From positions 3,301,001-3,365,000 of the forward strand of contig NC_015259.1 in assembly GCF_000192745.1 (NCBI RefSeq): 64,000 nt of DNA, given 5' to 3'. This DNA comes from Polymorphum gilvum SL003B-26A1. GTDB taxonomy: Bacteria > Pseudomonadota > Alphaproteobacteria > Rhizobiales > Stappiaceae. Positions 17,444-26,333 of the stretch are shown piece by piece; positions within the stretch are counted from its first letter, which is position 1; every line of letters starts with the position of its first letter. A program made the position numbers and the translations under genes. Below the pieces are notes generated by a model. That model did no database searches. It saw only the letters and a program-made list of their open reading frames with translations, and was not told the origin of the DNA.

Positions 17444-19072
17444 TCACTCCGTGTGCACGATCTCTCGGGTCTCGCGGAAGCGGATGTCCGGGTTCTTCTC
17501 GCCGACATAGTTCACTTCCCAGCCGCTCTTGAACAGGAACACCGGCTTGTCGTCGCGGTCGTTGGCGACCGACATGCGGTTGGCCTCGATGAACTTGGAA
17601 AGCTTCTGCGGATCGTCGCATTCGATCCAGCGCGCCGTGGTATAGGGCACGGTCTCGAAGCCGATCTCGGTGCCGTATTCCGCCTTCAGCCGGTCAACGA
17701 CGACGTCGAGCTGCAGCATGCCGACGACGCCGACGATCCAGTTGGAGCCGAGGTCGGGCTTGAAGATCTGCACCAGTCCCTCCTCCGCGAGATCCTGCAG
17801 ACCCTGGCGCATCTGCTTGACGCGCATGGTGTCGGACAGGCGCACGCGGCGCAGCACTTCCGGCGCGAAGGCCGGCAGGCCGGTGACGTGGATCTCCTCG
17901 CCTTCGGTCAGCGTGTCGCCGACGCGCAGCTGGCCGTGGTTGGGCACGCCGATGACGTCGCCCGGATAGGCTTCCTCGGCGATCTCGCGCTCCTCGGCGA
18001 AGAAGAAGATCGGCGCGGTGACGGCGATGGTCTTGCCGGCGCGCACGTGCTTGAGCTTCATGCCGCGCCGGAAGGTGCCCGAGCACAGGCGCACGAAGGC
18101 GATGCGGTCGCGGTGCTTGGGGTCCATGTTGGCCTGCACCTTGAAAACGAAGCCGGTGACGGCCTTTTCGTCCGGCATGATGCGGCGCCCGCCGGTGGCC
18201 GGCTGGGAATGGGGCGGCGGCGCATGGTCGGCGATGAAATCGAGCAGTTCCTCGACGCCGTAGTCGCGCAGGGCGGACCCGAAGAACACCGGCGTCAGGT
18301 GGCCTTCCAGGAAGGAATCCCGGTCGAAGGCGGCGTAGCCCTCGCTGCCCAGTTCGACGTTTTCGGTCAGTTCCTCCATGACGCGATCGAAGACCGTTCC
18401 GGTCAGGATCGGATCGTCGAGGCCGGAGACGTCCCTGGTCTGGCGGAACGGGCCGCCGCGCTCGCCCTCGCTGGTGTAGAACCGGTTCACCCGGGGATCG
18501 TAGACTCCGAAAAAGTCGGAGCCCATGCCGACCGGCCAGGTCTGCGGGCTGACGTCGAGCGCCAGCGCCTCCTGGATCTCGTCAAGGATCTCCAGCGCGT
18601 GCCGGCCCTCGCGGTCGATCTTGTTGACGAAGGTGATGATCGGGATGTCGCGGAGCCGGCACACCTCGAACAGCTTGCGTGTCTGCGTCTCGATGCCCTT
18701 GGCGGCGTCGATGACCATGATGGCCGCGTCGACGGCGGTCAGCGTGCGGTAGGTATCCTCGGAAAAGTCCTCGTGGCCGGGCGTGTCGAGCAGGTTGTAG
18801 ACGATGCCGTTCCGCTCGAAGGTCATCACCGAGGACGACACCGAGATGCCGCGTTCCTGCTCGATCTTCATCCAGTCGGAGCGCGCGCGCCGCTGCTCGC
18901 CCCGCGCGCGCACCGCGCCGGCGGCCCGGATCGCGCCGCCCGACAGCAGCAGCTTCTCGGTCAGCGTCGTCTTGCCCGCGTCTGGATGCGAGATGATGGC
19001 GAAGGTGCGCCGCTTGAGATAGGGCGCGGCCGCGGCGCCGGCGGCGCGCGAGGGCGCTTCGAGGGTGGTCAT
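17444..19072 (-). CDS. prfC: Peptide chain release factor 3
   Basis: 542 residues, a translational GTPase that recycles RF1/RF2 from the ribosome. GTPase motifs are SHPDAGKTT (G1, residues 28-36), the G2 region RGISVSSSVMTFE, DTPGHEDF (G3) and NKIDREGR (G4). Downstream domains II and III are complete (GVEELLDFIADHAPPP, CSGTFRRGMKL, QLDVVVDRLKAEY, YVGEKNPDIRF). The N-terminal extension of about 20 residues is slightly longer than in enterobacteria but normal for this class. Single gene, no operon partners. Confidence 0.95.
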   Translation of the reverse strand: MTTLEAPSRAAGAAAAPYLKRRTFAIISHPDAGKTTLTEKLLLSGGAIRAAGAVRARGEQRRARSDWMKIEQERGISVSSSVMTFERNGIVYNLLDTPGHEDFSEDTYRTLTAVDAAIMVIDAAKGIETQTRKLFEVCRLRDIPIITFVNKIDREGRHALEILDEIQEALALDVSPQTWPVGMGSDFFGVYDPRVNRFYTSEGERGGPFRQTRDVSGLDDPILTGTVFDRVMEELTENVELGSEGYAAFDRDSFLEGHLTPVFFGSALRDYGVEELLDFIADHAPPPHSQPATGGRRIMPDEKAVTGFVFKVQANMDPKHRDRIAFVRLCSGTFRRGMKLKHVRAGKTIAVTAPIFFFAEEREIAEEAYPGDVIGVPNHGQLRVGDTLTEGEEIHVTGLPAFAPEVLRRVRLSDTMRVKQMRQGLQDLAEEGLVQIFKPDLGSNWIVGVVGMLQLDVVVDRLKAEYGTEIGFETVPYTTARWIECDDPQKLSKFIEANRMSVANDRDDKPVFLFKSGWEVNYVGEKNPDIRFRETREIVHTE

Positions 19073-19207
19073 GCTGCCTCCAGTTCCGGGCGCGCCGGCG
19101 CCTGCCGCATGCGGGCGCAGGCCGATCCGCGGAAGAGGTCCGGCGCGCGCGGCAGGCCGCGGCAGGCATGGGGTGGTTCCTTTTGGCCAAGGACATAGTC
19201 AGGATCG

Positions 19208-19888
19208 GTGCCGATTGCCAGCGGAGATTTGACTGCTGCCGCACCGGTGTTCCGGCCACCCTTGCGCCGGCGCACGCGCCGCGCCATCCTCGCACCGCCC
19301 GACAGCCGAAAGGTAGCCCCTCCCTTGACCTTGCGTGCGGCCGTGATCGCCGGCCTGCTCCTGTTCCCGCTCACCGCCGTCGTCCTGCTCGCCATGGGCC
19401 GCCCACCGCTCTGCCCCTGCGGCACGGTGCTGCTGTGGACGCCGGCGGACAACGTCGCGGAGAGTTCGCAGCACATTGCCGACTGGTACGCGCCCTCGCA
19501 CGTGGTGCACGGGCTGCTGTTCTACTTCGGCCTGTGGCTGGTGCTGCGCAGCCGCCCGCGCCCCGAACTCGGCTTCTATGCGCTCGCCATCGAGGCGGCC
19601 TGGGAGATCCTGGAGAACACGCCGATCGTGATCGAGCGCTACCGCGAGGCGACGCTGGCCATGGGCTATGCCGGCGACAGCGTCATCAATTCGCTGTTCG
19701 ACCTGGTCTGGACGGTTTTCGGCATCCTGATCGCCATGCGCGCGCCGGTGTGGTTGTCGGTCACCCTCGCTATCGCTCTGGAACTGGTCGCGCTGTGGGC
19801 GATCCGCGACAATCTCGCGCTCAACGTTCTGATGCTGCTGTGGCCGATCGAGGCGATCAAGGCCTGGCAGCTCGGCGCGCCGGGCTGA
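19208..19888 (+). CDS. DUF2585 (UPF0314) membrane protein
   Basis: Up to 226 residues from GTG 19208; TTG 19325 (188 codons) is a possible shorter start because the conserved region begins with the first helix (LRAAVIAGLLLFPLTAVVLLAMGRPPLCPCG). The family pattern is evident: CPCGTVLLW, NVAESSQHIADWYAPSHVVHGLLFY, and GYAGDSVINSLFDLVWTVFGI. There are about four transmembrane helices. The family is common in Hyphomicrobiales and has no known function. The start is uncertain; the family call is firm. Confidence 0.82.
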   Translation: MPIASGDLTAAAPVFRPPLRRRTRRAILAPPDSRKVAPPLTLRAAVIAGLLLFPLTAVVLLAMGRPPLCPCGTVLLWTPADNVAESSQHIADWYAPSHVVHGLLFYFGLWLVLRSRPRPELGFYALAIEAAWEILENTPIVIERYREATLAMGYAGDSVINSLFDLVWTVFGILIAMRAPVWLSVTLAIALELVALWAIRDNLALNVLMLLWPIEAIKAWQLGAPG

Positions 19889-19917
19889 GGCGGCGCGCCC
19901 GAGCGTCGTCGACGATG

Positions 19918-20622
19918 TCAGGACGCCTTGCGGAACACGTCGTACCAGCGCCGCGGCCGGCGCACCTCGGCGCGTTCCAGCACCTCGGCGGCGAACATCT
20001 CTGCGTTCTCACGCGCCTTGTCGAGGTTGGTGACGGTCTTCGGGTCGAGGTTGGCCAGCCCGCCGCCGAATTCGAACATGTCGCGGTAGGCCGCGCGCTC
20101 GACGATGGGCGTCAGCAGCACGTCGATGCCGCTCACCGCCAGATGGTCCTGCACCGCTTTCAGCGCCCGCGTGGTGACCGCCGCATTGGTGCGCGTCAGC
20201 GCCACGCAGTGGCGGATGTCGTGGCGCACGACCTGCTCCAGCTTGGCGATCAGGCGGATGATCTTGGCGCCGCCACGGGCGTCCATACACGAGCCCTGGA
20301 TCGGCACGACGACCAGGTCCGACACGCTGATCGCATTGGCGACCATCAGGTTCTCGGTGCCTTCCAGGTCGACGATGACATAGTCGACCTGCCGGGTGGC
20401 GTCCAGGATCTGGTCGGTGATGGTCGCCGGAGTCAGCTGGCTCTGCACCTCGATGTTGGGATGCCGGCCGGGCAGGTCGGACCAGGTCGAGATCCAGCGC
20501 TGCGGATCGGCGTCGAAGATGATGACTGTCTTTCCCCGTTCGGCGACTTCTGTCGCCAGCAACAGCGCCGCGGTGGTCTTTCCGGCTCCGCCTTTGGCGT
20601 TTGCGAAGGAAATTACGGGCAT
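19918..20622 (-). CDS. ParA/MinD-family ATPase (orphan, VirC1-like)
   Basis: 234 residues. The deviant Walker A KGGAGKTT at residues 10-17 with the signature lysine, DADPQRWISTW as the A' motif and DYVIVDLEG as Walker B assign it to the ParA superfamily. The size and the RWISTW pattern resemble small ParA proteins such as VirC1 and others found on chromosomes and replicons of Hyphomicrobiales. No ParB, replication gene or parS-like cluster is adjacent, so it is not a classical plasmid partition locus. An inverted repeat sits 70-92 bases upstream of the start. The upstream frame is open to 20736 but the family start is clearly MPVISFANAKGG. Confidence 0.85.
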   Translation of the reverse strand: MPVISFANAKGGAGKTTAALLLATEVAERGKTVIIFDADPQRWISTWSDLPGRHPNIEVQSQLTPATITDQILDATRQVDYVIVDLEGTENLMVANAISVSDLVVVPIQGSCMDARGGAKIIRLIAKLEQVVRHDIRHCVALTRTNAAVTTRALKAVQDHLAVSGIDVLLTPIVERAAYRDMFEFGGGLANLDPKTVTNLDKARENAEMFAAEVLERAEVRRPRRWYDVFRKAS

Positions 20623-20980
20623 GGGCGTCTCTCCTGGATCGAAAACCGGCGGCGTTCTGCTTTCGGCCTTGTCGCAGGCGAGTGTCAGTAAATTATGGTT
20701 AACAAATCCATAATACCGATTTTTTCTATTTAGCATCCAATATTCACCGAAAAAACTACCTATGCTTTTTCTGAGATCATGTCACTTTTAACGATGCTCT
20801 TTTGACGAAATAGGGACAGTCCTGCGCCGCGCGCCGCCGGCTCAAGGTCCGTCCACGGCGGCAAGGCGAACGCGGTGCGTAACGCCGGCGCCGGCGCGCT
20901 GAGCGTTTGCGTCCGCCGGGGGGCTTTTGTAAGACTTTTGAGCCGACGATGCCCCGGTCCCAGCGAAAGGACGACGCGAC
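20623..20980. other. Intergenic region between divergent parA-like and hydrolase genes
   Basis: 358 bases without a gene. The part 20685-20810 is strikingly AT-rich for this genome and contains the inverted repeat listed separately, a run of T around 20720-20726 and several A-tracts, suitable for divergent promoters. Confidence 0.5.
20692..20714. promoter_or_regulatory. Inverted repeat ATTATGG-N9-CCATAAT upstream of parA-like gene
   Basis: Perfect 7-bp arms (20692-20698 and 20708-20714) around a 9-base AT-rich spacer. This spacing puts the half-sites about 16 bp apart centre to centre, about one and a half helical turns. It lies 70 bases upstream of the ParA-like start and is a candidate operator. 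Confidence 0.5.
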
Positions 20981-21883
20981 ATGCCCCTCCGCTTCCCGTC
21001 CGCCCTTGCGGTCCTTGCCGCGCTCGTGCTCGGCCTTGCCGGCGGCGGTCGGGCCGAGGCCAACGGCCTGCCGTCGTACAAGGACAGCCTGTTCGCCTAT
21101 CCGAAGATCCTCGCCTCGCATTACGGCGGCGACTTCCTGGTGGTCGAATACGTCAAGCAGCGCGACCTGCACCAGCGCGACAAGGAGCCGGAGCGCGAGG
21201 TCTGGGGCAACTATGTCTCCTACCACCCGCGCAGTTCGCAGACCGACCTGGAGATCTCCGCCAACGGGCGCAAGGTGAAGTTCATGGCCGTCGGCAAGAC
21301 CGGCGGCGGCGCGCGCATGGTGGTGATCTACATCCACGGCCAGGGCGGCAACCGCTTCCAGGGCATGAACGACGTCACCTTCGGCGGCAACTTCAACAGG
21401 ATCAAGAACCTGATGTCGCGCAACGGCGGCGTCTACCTGTCGGCCGAGTTCGCCGATTTCGGCCCGCGCGGCACGGAGGACGTCAAGGCCCTGATCCGGA
21501 CCTATGCGGCCAACTCGCCGGGCGCGCCGATCATGGTCGCCTGCGGCTCAATGGGCGGCATCCTGTGCTGGAACCTGCTCAAGGACGGCTCGGCCGCGCG
21601 CCTGCTGTCTGGCGTGCTGTTCTTCGGCTCGCCGAAGGACGAGGCGTTCCTGTCGAGCGCCACGCTGAGCGATCGCGCCCGTCACGTGCCGATCTATCTC
21701 GGCCACGGCAGTTCGGACGAGGTCTACGACTGGGAGGGGCAGGCGCGCTTCTTCGAGGCGATCAAGAAGCGCGCGCCGTCCTATCCGGTCAAGTTCACCC
21801 TGTTCGACACCGGCACCCACGGCACACCGATACGCATGACCGACTGGCGGCTGGTGCTGAACTGGATGCTGGCGCAGCGCTAG
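20981..21883 (+). CDS. Exported alpha/beta hydrolase with variant nucleophile elbow
   Basis: 300 residues. A signal peptide covers about residues 1-26 (LAVLAALVLGLAGGGRAEA). An oxyanion-type HGQGGNRF follows VVIYIHG, then the nucleophile elbow reads C-G-S-M-G-G with S190, so the first glycine of GxSxG is replaced by C188. An acid candidate lies in GHGSSDEVYDW and the histidine in DTGTHGTPIRM. The spacing suits a Ser-Asp-His hydrolase of the periplasm. The substrate is unknown. Monocistronic, convergent with the phosphonate transporter operon. Confidence 0.75.
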   Translation: MPLRFPSALAVLAALVLGLAGGGRAEANGLPSYKDSLFAYPKILASHYGGDFLVVEYVKQRDLHQRDKEPEREVWGNYVSYHPRSSQTDLEISANGRKVKFMAVGKTGGGARMVVIYIHGQGGNRFQGMNDVTFGGNFNRIKNLMSRNGGVYLSAEFADFGPRGTEDVKALIRTYAANSPGAPIMVACGSMGGILCWNLLKDGSAARLLSGVLFFGSPKDEAFLSSATLSDRARHVPIYLGHGSSDEVYDWEGQARFFEAIKKRAPSYPVKFTLFDTGTHGTPIRMTDWRLVLNWMLAQR

Positions 21884-21909
21884 CGGCGGGGACGGCGGCC
21901 CCTGCCCGT

Positions 21910-22971
21910 TCAGCCCTGCAGCACGATGACGTCGCGCGGCGACAGGCTGACTTCGATGCTGCTGCCCACGGTCGGCGGCGGCTGGTCGACGCGATTGAAC
22001 GTGTCGAGCGCCACCCTGGTGCCGGCGATGTCGATGCGAAGGCGGATGATCGAGCCCATGAAATGGACATCCTCGATGGTCGCCGGCAGGACCGCCTCGC
22101 AGCCGTCGTAACGGCCCAGATGCAGCGCCTCGGGCCTCAGCGCGATCGCGAGGCTGTCGCCGGCGCGTCCGTCGAGCCCGCCCCCGGGCAGGGTCAGCGG
22201 CACGCCGGCGAGGCTGACGACGCTACGGTCCGCGTCGTCGATGCGGGCCTGGAAGGTGTTGAGCGTGCCGACGAAATTGGCCACAAAACGGGTCGCCGGG
22301 CGGTTGTAGATCTCGAACGGCACGCCGACCTGCTCGGCCACACCGCCGTTCATGACCACGATCCGGTCCGACATCGACAGCGCCTCTTCCTGGTCGTGGG
22401 TGACGAAGATCGTCGTGATGCCGAGTTCGCGCTGGATCTCGCGGATCTCCGCGCGCAGGCTGACGCGGATCTTGGCGTCCAGCGCCGACAGCGGTTCGTC
22501 GAGCAGCAGCACGCGCGGGCGCGGCGCCAGGGCGCGCGCCAGCGCGACGCGCTGCTGCTGGCCGCCCGACAGCTGGAACGGATAGCGGCCGCCGAGATCG
22601 GGCAGACCGATCAGCTTGAGCATTTCGGCGACCCGGGCGTCGGTCTCGGCGCGCTTCATGCCCTTGACCTTGAGACCGAAGGCGACGTTCTGCGCGACCG
22701 TCAGGTTGGGGAACAGCGCATAGGCCTGGAACACCATGCCGATGTTGCGGGCATTGGCCTTGACCCTGGTGACGTCCTGATCGGCGATCTCGATCGCACC
22801 GGAACTCGGCGTCTCGAAGCCCGCCACCATGCGCAGCACGGTCGTCTTGCCGCAGCCCGACGGGCCGAGCAGCGAGACGAACTCGCCGGCCTCGACCGAC
22901 AGGGAGAAGTCCTTGACGACGGTCAGCGCGCCGAACGACTTGCGGAGATTCTTGAGATCGAGAAAGGCCAT
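21910..22971 (-). CDS. ABC transporter ATPase, probable aminophosphonate importer (PhnT/AepV/PotA type)
   Basis: 353 residues. The Walker A is GPSGCGKTT, the signature LSGGQQQRVALARAL, and Walker B is VLLLDEPLSALD. A C-terminal TOBE domain follows (residues ~280-350). It energises the two permeases encoded just upstream; its ATG overlaps the stop of the second permease. The subgroup is the Fe3+/spermidine/phosphonate ATPase family. The divergent phnX-type genes make 2-aminoethylphosphonate or a related compound the likely cargo. It is the last gene of the four-gene transporter operon. Confidence 0.87.
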   Translation of the reverse strand: MAFLDLKNLRKSFGALTVVKDFSLSVEAGEFVSLLGPSGCGKTTVLRMVAGFETPSSGAIEIADQDVTRVKANARNIGMVFQAYALFPNLTVAQNVAFGLKVKGMKRAETDARVAEMLKLIGLPDLGGRYPFQLSGGQQQRVALARALAPRPRVLLLDEPLSALDAKIRVSLRAEIREIQRELGITTIFVTHDQEEALSMSDRIVVMNGGVAEQVGVPFEIYNRPATRFVANFVGTLNTFQARIDDADRSVVSLAGVPLTLPGGGLDGRAGDSLAIALRPEALHLGRYDGCEAVLPATIEDVHFMGSIIRLRIDIAGTRVALDTFNRVDQPPPTVGSSIEVSLSPRDVIVLQG

Positions 22972-23753
22972 CAGCGTTGGACCCGCATGTGTCTGGAGAA
23001 CCGGGTGGCCAGCTGGATCAGCGCCATGCAGGCCCAGGTGATGGCGAAGGCGATCACCGCGAGCGCCGCCGGTTCGTAGGCGCGGTTGGCGCCCAGAAGT
23101 TGCATGAACGGCCCGAAGGCCGGGCGGTTCAGCAGCGCCGCCATGGTGAATTCGCCGATGACGATGGCGAAGGTCAGGAACGCGCCCGACAGGACCGCCA
23201 CCATCACGTTGGGCAGGATGACGCGCGCGAGGATGGTCACCCAGCCTGCGCCGAGGCTCTGCGCGGCCTCGGTCAGGGTGGCGACGTCGATGGTGCGCAG
23301 GCCGGTGTCGACGGCGCGGTACATGTAGGGCAGCGCCAGCGTGGCATAGCCGAACATCAGCAGCAGGTTGGTACCGGTGACGCTGCCGGTCAGCGGCAGG
23401 AACGATGAGGTGTTGTAGAGCCGGATGTAGCCGAAGACGACGACGATGGCCGGGATCACCAGCGGCAGCAGGGTGATGAACTCGATCCACGGCCGGGCGG
23501 CCGGCAGCTTCAGGCGCACCCAGAAGGCGGTCGGCACGACCAGCAGCACGCCGAAGACGATGGTCGCCAACGCCATCACCACGGAATAGGTGAAGGTCGC
23601 CTGGAAGCGCGGATCGGCCAGCACGACGGCATAGGCGTCGAGCGAATAGACGCCGCGCCGCATCTTGAGGCTGAACTCGGTCATGCCGACCAGCGGCAGC
23701 GCGAAGAAGACGCAGCCGAGCAGGAGCGTCCCCCAGGCGAAGAAACGGGTCAT
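22971..23753 (-). CDS. ABC transporter permease, probable aminophosphonate importer subunit
   Basis: 260 residues with six predicted membrane helices. The EAA loop is visible as LTEAAQSLGAGWVTILARVILPNV, which contacts the ATPase. It starts within the stop codon of the preceding permease gene (ATGA overlap) and ends overlapping the ATPase start, showing tight coupling. It belongs to the binding-protein-dependent permease family of PotC/PhnV type. Cargo is inferred from the neighbouring phosphonate catabolic genes, not from this sequence. Confidence 0.87.
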   Translation of the reverse strand: MTRFFAWGTLLLGCVFFALPLVGMTEFSLKMRRGVYSLDAYAVVLADPRFQATFTYSVVMALATIVFGVLLVVPTAFWVRLKLPAARPWIEFITLLPLVIPAIVVVFGYIRLYNTSSFLPLTGSVTGTNLLLMFGYATLALPYMYRAVDTGLRTIDVATLTEAAQSLGAGWVTILARVILPNVMVAVLSGAFLTFAIVIGEFTMAALLNRPAFGPFMQLLGANRAYEPAALAVIAFAITWACMALIQLATRFSRHMRVQR

Positions 23754-24622
23754 TTGAGCCACCTTTCGCTGCGTACCCGCAGCCAGATGTAGAGGCCGTT
23801 GGCCAGGGCGGTGATCACGATCATGCCGAAGGCCAGGGCGTAGCCCAGATGCGGGTCGCCGAGCACGTCGCCGCGGATCTGCGCGAACAGCTTGATCGGC
23901 ACGATGTTGAGCTGCGGCCCGGTCAGCGCGAAGGCCGTCGCGATCGCGCCGAAGGAATTGGCAAACAGCAGCGCGAAGGTACCGAGCAGCGAGGGGAACA
24001 GGATCGGCAGGGCGACCATGCGCCAGTACTGCGCGCCGGTGGCGCCGAGGATCGCGGCGGCCTCGCGCCATTCGCGCTTCAGCCCGTCGAGCGCCGGAGC
24101 GATGATGAGGATCATCAACGGGATCTGGAAGAACAGGTAGACGACCACGAGGCCCCAGAAGGACAGCAGGTTGAAGCCGAGGGCACGCAGGTTGATCCCG
24201 AACTCGGCGCGCAGCCAGACGGTCACGAGGCCGACCGGGCCGAGCGTGGCGAGAAAGGCGAAGGCCAGCGGCACGCCGGCGAAGTTCGATGCCACGCCGG
24301 AGAAGGTCATCAGCGGTCCGCGCACCTGCTGCGGCAGCTTGCCGAAGATGACGGCGGCGGCCATGGCGAAGCCGACCAGGCAGCCGAGCGCTGCGGTGAT
24401 CAGGCTGAGCTGGATCGAGACCACATAGGACGAAATGATCGACGGCGTGTTCAGCCCGCGCAGGTTGTCGAGGGTGAAGCTGCCGTCGGGTGTCTGGAAG
24501 GCCCCGACGACGATCTTCATCGTCGGCAGGATCAGGAACAGCAGCGCGAACAGCGCAAACGGCAGAAGTCCCAGCCAGTTGAGATTGACGTGCCGCGACG
24601 TCCCTCGCGAATCCATGCTCAT
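23750..24622 (-). CDS. ABC transporter permease, probable aminophosphonate importer subunit
   Basis: 290 residues. A short basic N-terminus is followed by six membrane helices and the EAA motif region WREAAAILGATGAQYWRMVALPILFPSL. It pairs with the following permease to form the membrane channel. The start ATG 24622 (MSMDSRG) is used, with ATG 24616 possible. It follows the substrate-binding protein gene after about 130 bases that may hold an mRNA-processing hairpin. PotB/PhnU-like family. Confidence 0.87.
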   Translation of the reverse strand: MSMDSRGTSRHVNLNWLGLLPFALFALLFLILPTMKIVVGAFQTPDGSFTLDNLRGLNTPSIISSYVVSIQLSLITAALGCLVGFAMAAAVIFGKLPQQVRGPLMTFSGVASNFAGVPLAFAFLATLGPVGLVTVWLRAEFGINLRALGFNLLSFWGLVVVYLFFQIPLMILIIAPALDGLKREWREAAAILGATGAQYWRMVALPILFPSLLGTFALLFANSFGAIATAFALTGPQLNIVPIKLFAQIRGDVLGDPHLGYALAFGMIVITALANGLYIWLRVRSERWLK

Positions 24623-24754
24623 CGGGCGGTGTCCCTGTCGGCCGGCGGCGAAGGCTCCGCCGCATCTGGTCCGCGGCGGGCTCGACAGCCGGCACGGACG
24701 TTGCGGCTGCCCCGGCGTTCCGCCGGGGCAGCCGTTTCCAGTCCCCGGAGGGCC

Positions 24755-25858
24755 TTACTGCACGTTGGCGCCGACGACCGAGTCCCAACCGGAGACGACG
24801 GCGTTCTTGTTGGCGTCCTGCTCCTCGACGGTCGGGAAATAGGCCTTCTCGTACGGCTCCGCCGGCGGCAGCGCGTCGAGCAGGTCCTGCGGGACCTTGC
24901 CCTGCGCGACCATCGTGTTGAAGCGCGCGGTGTGGCAGTAGCCCTTGACGTAGCCGTTCTGGCCCTCGTCGGAGAAGATGTGCTCCATCCACAGCTTGGC
25001 GGCGTTGGGATGCGGCGCATAGGCGCTGATCGCCTGGACATAGACGCCGGCGAGCGTGCCCTTGGTCGGCACGGTGACCTCGACTGGCGGGTTGCCGGCG
25101 AGCGTGTCGCGGGCGGCCAGGGCGTTGTAGTCCCACATCACCATGATCGGCGTCGTGCCCTGGGCGAGGGTGCCGGCCTTGGCGATCACCGGAACGAAGT
25201 TGCCGGCGGCGTTGAGTTCTTTGAAGAACTGGAGGCCGGCCTCGCCCGAGGCCGTTCCGGCGGCGGCGCCGCGCGCCATGCCGGCGGAGAGAACGCCCAG
25301 GATGGCCTGGTTGGAGGCCCGCGGATCGCCGGCGAGCGCGACCTGGCCGGCGTACTCGGGCTTCAGCAGGTCTTCCCACTCGGTCGGGACGTTGTCGACC
25401 AGGTCCGTGTTCACGGCAAAGGACATCACGCCGTAATAGGCGCCGTAATAATAGCCGTCGGCGTCCTTCACGGCATCCGGGATCTCATCCCACACGGAGA
25501 CCTTGTACGGCTGGACCAGGCCCTCGGCCTTGGACTGCGGGCCGAAGGACAGGCCGATGTCGATGACGTCGGGGGCCTGCGGGCCCTTGTTGTCCTTGTT
25601 GGCGCGGATCGCTTCCAGTTCGTCGGCCGACCCGGCGTCCGGGTTCAGCTCGTTGACGGTCAGGAACGGATACTTGGCCTTGAAGGAGGCGATGATGTCG
25701 CCATAGCCGCACCAGTCATGCGGCAGGGCGATGGTGGTCAGCATGCCTTCCGCCTTCGCGCCCTCGATGAGTTCTTCCATCGTCTGGGCCGAGGCGGCGG
25801 AAACGCTCAGCAGGGCAACGAGGCTGGTCGTCGCCACAAGGTTCAATCTGATGTTCAT
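24755..25858 (-). CDS. ABC transporter periplasmic binding protein, probable aminophosphonate binding
   Basis: 367 residues. A signal peptide with cleavage after ASA (residue ~24) precedes a type II extracellular solute-binding domain (Fe3+/spermidine/AepX-like). Recognisable segments are LPHDWCGYGDIIASFKAKYPFL, DVIDIGLSFGPQSKAEGL, YYGAYYGVMSFAVNTDLV and the C-terminal KLWMEHIFSDEGQ. Marine and rhizobial AepX-type 2-aminoethylphosphonate binders have this size and layout. The frame is open far upstream but nothing upstream resembles the family, and the signal peptide fixes the start at 25858. First gene of the transporter operon, divergent from the catabolic genes. Confidence 0.85.
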   Translation of the reverse strand: MNIRLNLVATTSLVALLSVSAASAQTMEELIEGAKAEGMLTTIALPHDWCGYGDIIASFKAKYPFLTVNELNPDAGSADELEAIRANKDNKGPQAPDVIDIGLSFGPQSKAEGLVQPYKVSVWDEIPDAVKDADGYYYGAYYGVMSFAVNTDLVDNVPTEWEDLLKPEYAGQVALAGDPRASNQAILGVLSAGMARGAAAGTASGEAGLQFFKELNAAGNFVPVIAKAGTLAQGTTPIMVMWDYNALAARDTLAGNPPVEVTVPTKGTLAGVYVQAISAYAPHPNAAKLWMEHIFSDEGQNGYVKGYCHTARFNTMVAQGKVPQDLLDALPPAEPYEKAYFPTVEEQDANKNAVVSGWDSVVGANVQ

Positions 25859-26333
25859 TCGCTTCTCCTGGGTTGGCCGATGTCCCCGCACCGGCTCGTG
25901 TTTATTCCGTTTGCGCGCGCCGCCGGCCAGATAGGTCGGCAATGCTGCCATTGGCCGGCACCGTCGAGGCAGGAGCCGACTGCAGGCCCTCCGCCACAAG
26001 CCGATCTGGCTCTCCCGGTCGGCCGGCCCCATGCAGGAGCAGCGGCGATGCCGGCAGACGTCGTCAGGCGCGAAACACCCACCCTCGCCTTTCTGGCGCC
26101 ACGTCCTCGAGGCCTTCGACAACGAGACATGGAGCGGTCCGGGACAGGATACGACCGGTCCAGTACCGACAGCCGACGACACATCGATTGCAGTTTTGTG
26201 ACAGTTTCTTGAATACCCCCCAACCGGCTTCTGGAGCCGGCTACGCTTCATAATAGCTTCATGTTCCGAACAGCATAGAGCTATCATTCACATAGATTCG
26301 ACCGCTTTTTTCCACGTCCTGAGGTTTTCGGCC
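25859..26333. promoter_or_regulatory. Divergent control region of the phosphonate locus
   Basis: 475 bases between the transporter operon and the catabolic operon, with no credible gene. From left to right it holds a PHO-box-like direct repeat on the minus strand at 26187-26204 (CTGTCAC-N4-CTGCAAT), a hairpin CCGGCT-N5-AGCCGG at 26224-26240, a TGTTC-C-GAACA palindrome at 26262-26272 and flanking ATAGCT/AGCTAT arms at 26253-26258 and 26279-26284. The 26200-26310 part is relatively AT-rich and probably contains the rightward promoter. Confidence 0.5.
26262..26272. promoter_or_regulatory. Candidate operator TGTTC-C-GAACA
   Basis: Perfect 5-bp arms around one base, nested inside a second inverted repeat (ATAGCT at 26253-26258, AGCTAT at 26279-26284). 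It is 61 bases upstream of the FAD oxidoreductase start, where a regulator of the phosphonate operon would be expected. No regulator gene is adjacent. Confidence 0.45.

Noticed and set aside
19918-20622. Possible plasmid partition module
   Set aside because: No parB, rep gene or iterated parS sites are nearby, and the surroundings are chromosomal core genes.
22971-25379. An 802-codon frame that includes the second permease
   Set aside because: Only its last 260 codons are a permease; the rest overlaps the other permease and the binding-protein gene in a wrong frame, giving Arg/Ala-rich nonsense.
25859-26287. N-terminal extension of the aminophosphonate-binding protein frame
   Set aside because: A normal signal peptide starts at 25858 and the extension lacks any export or domain feature; it covers the control region.
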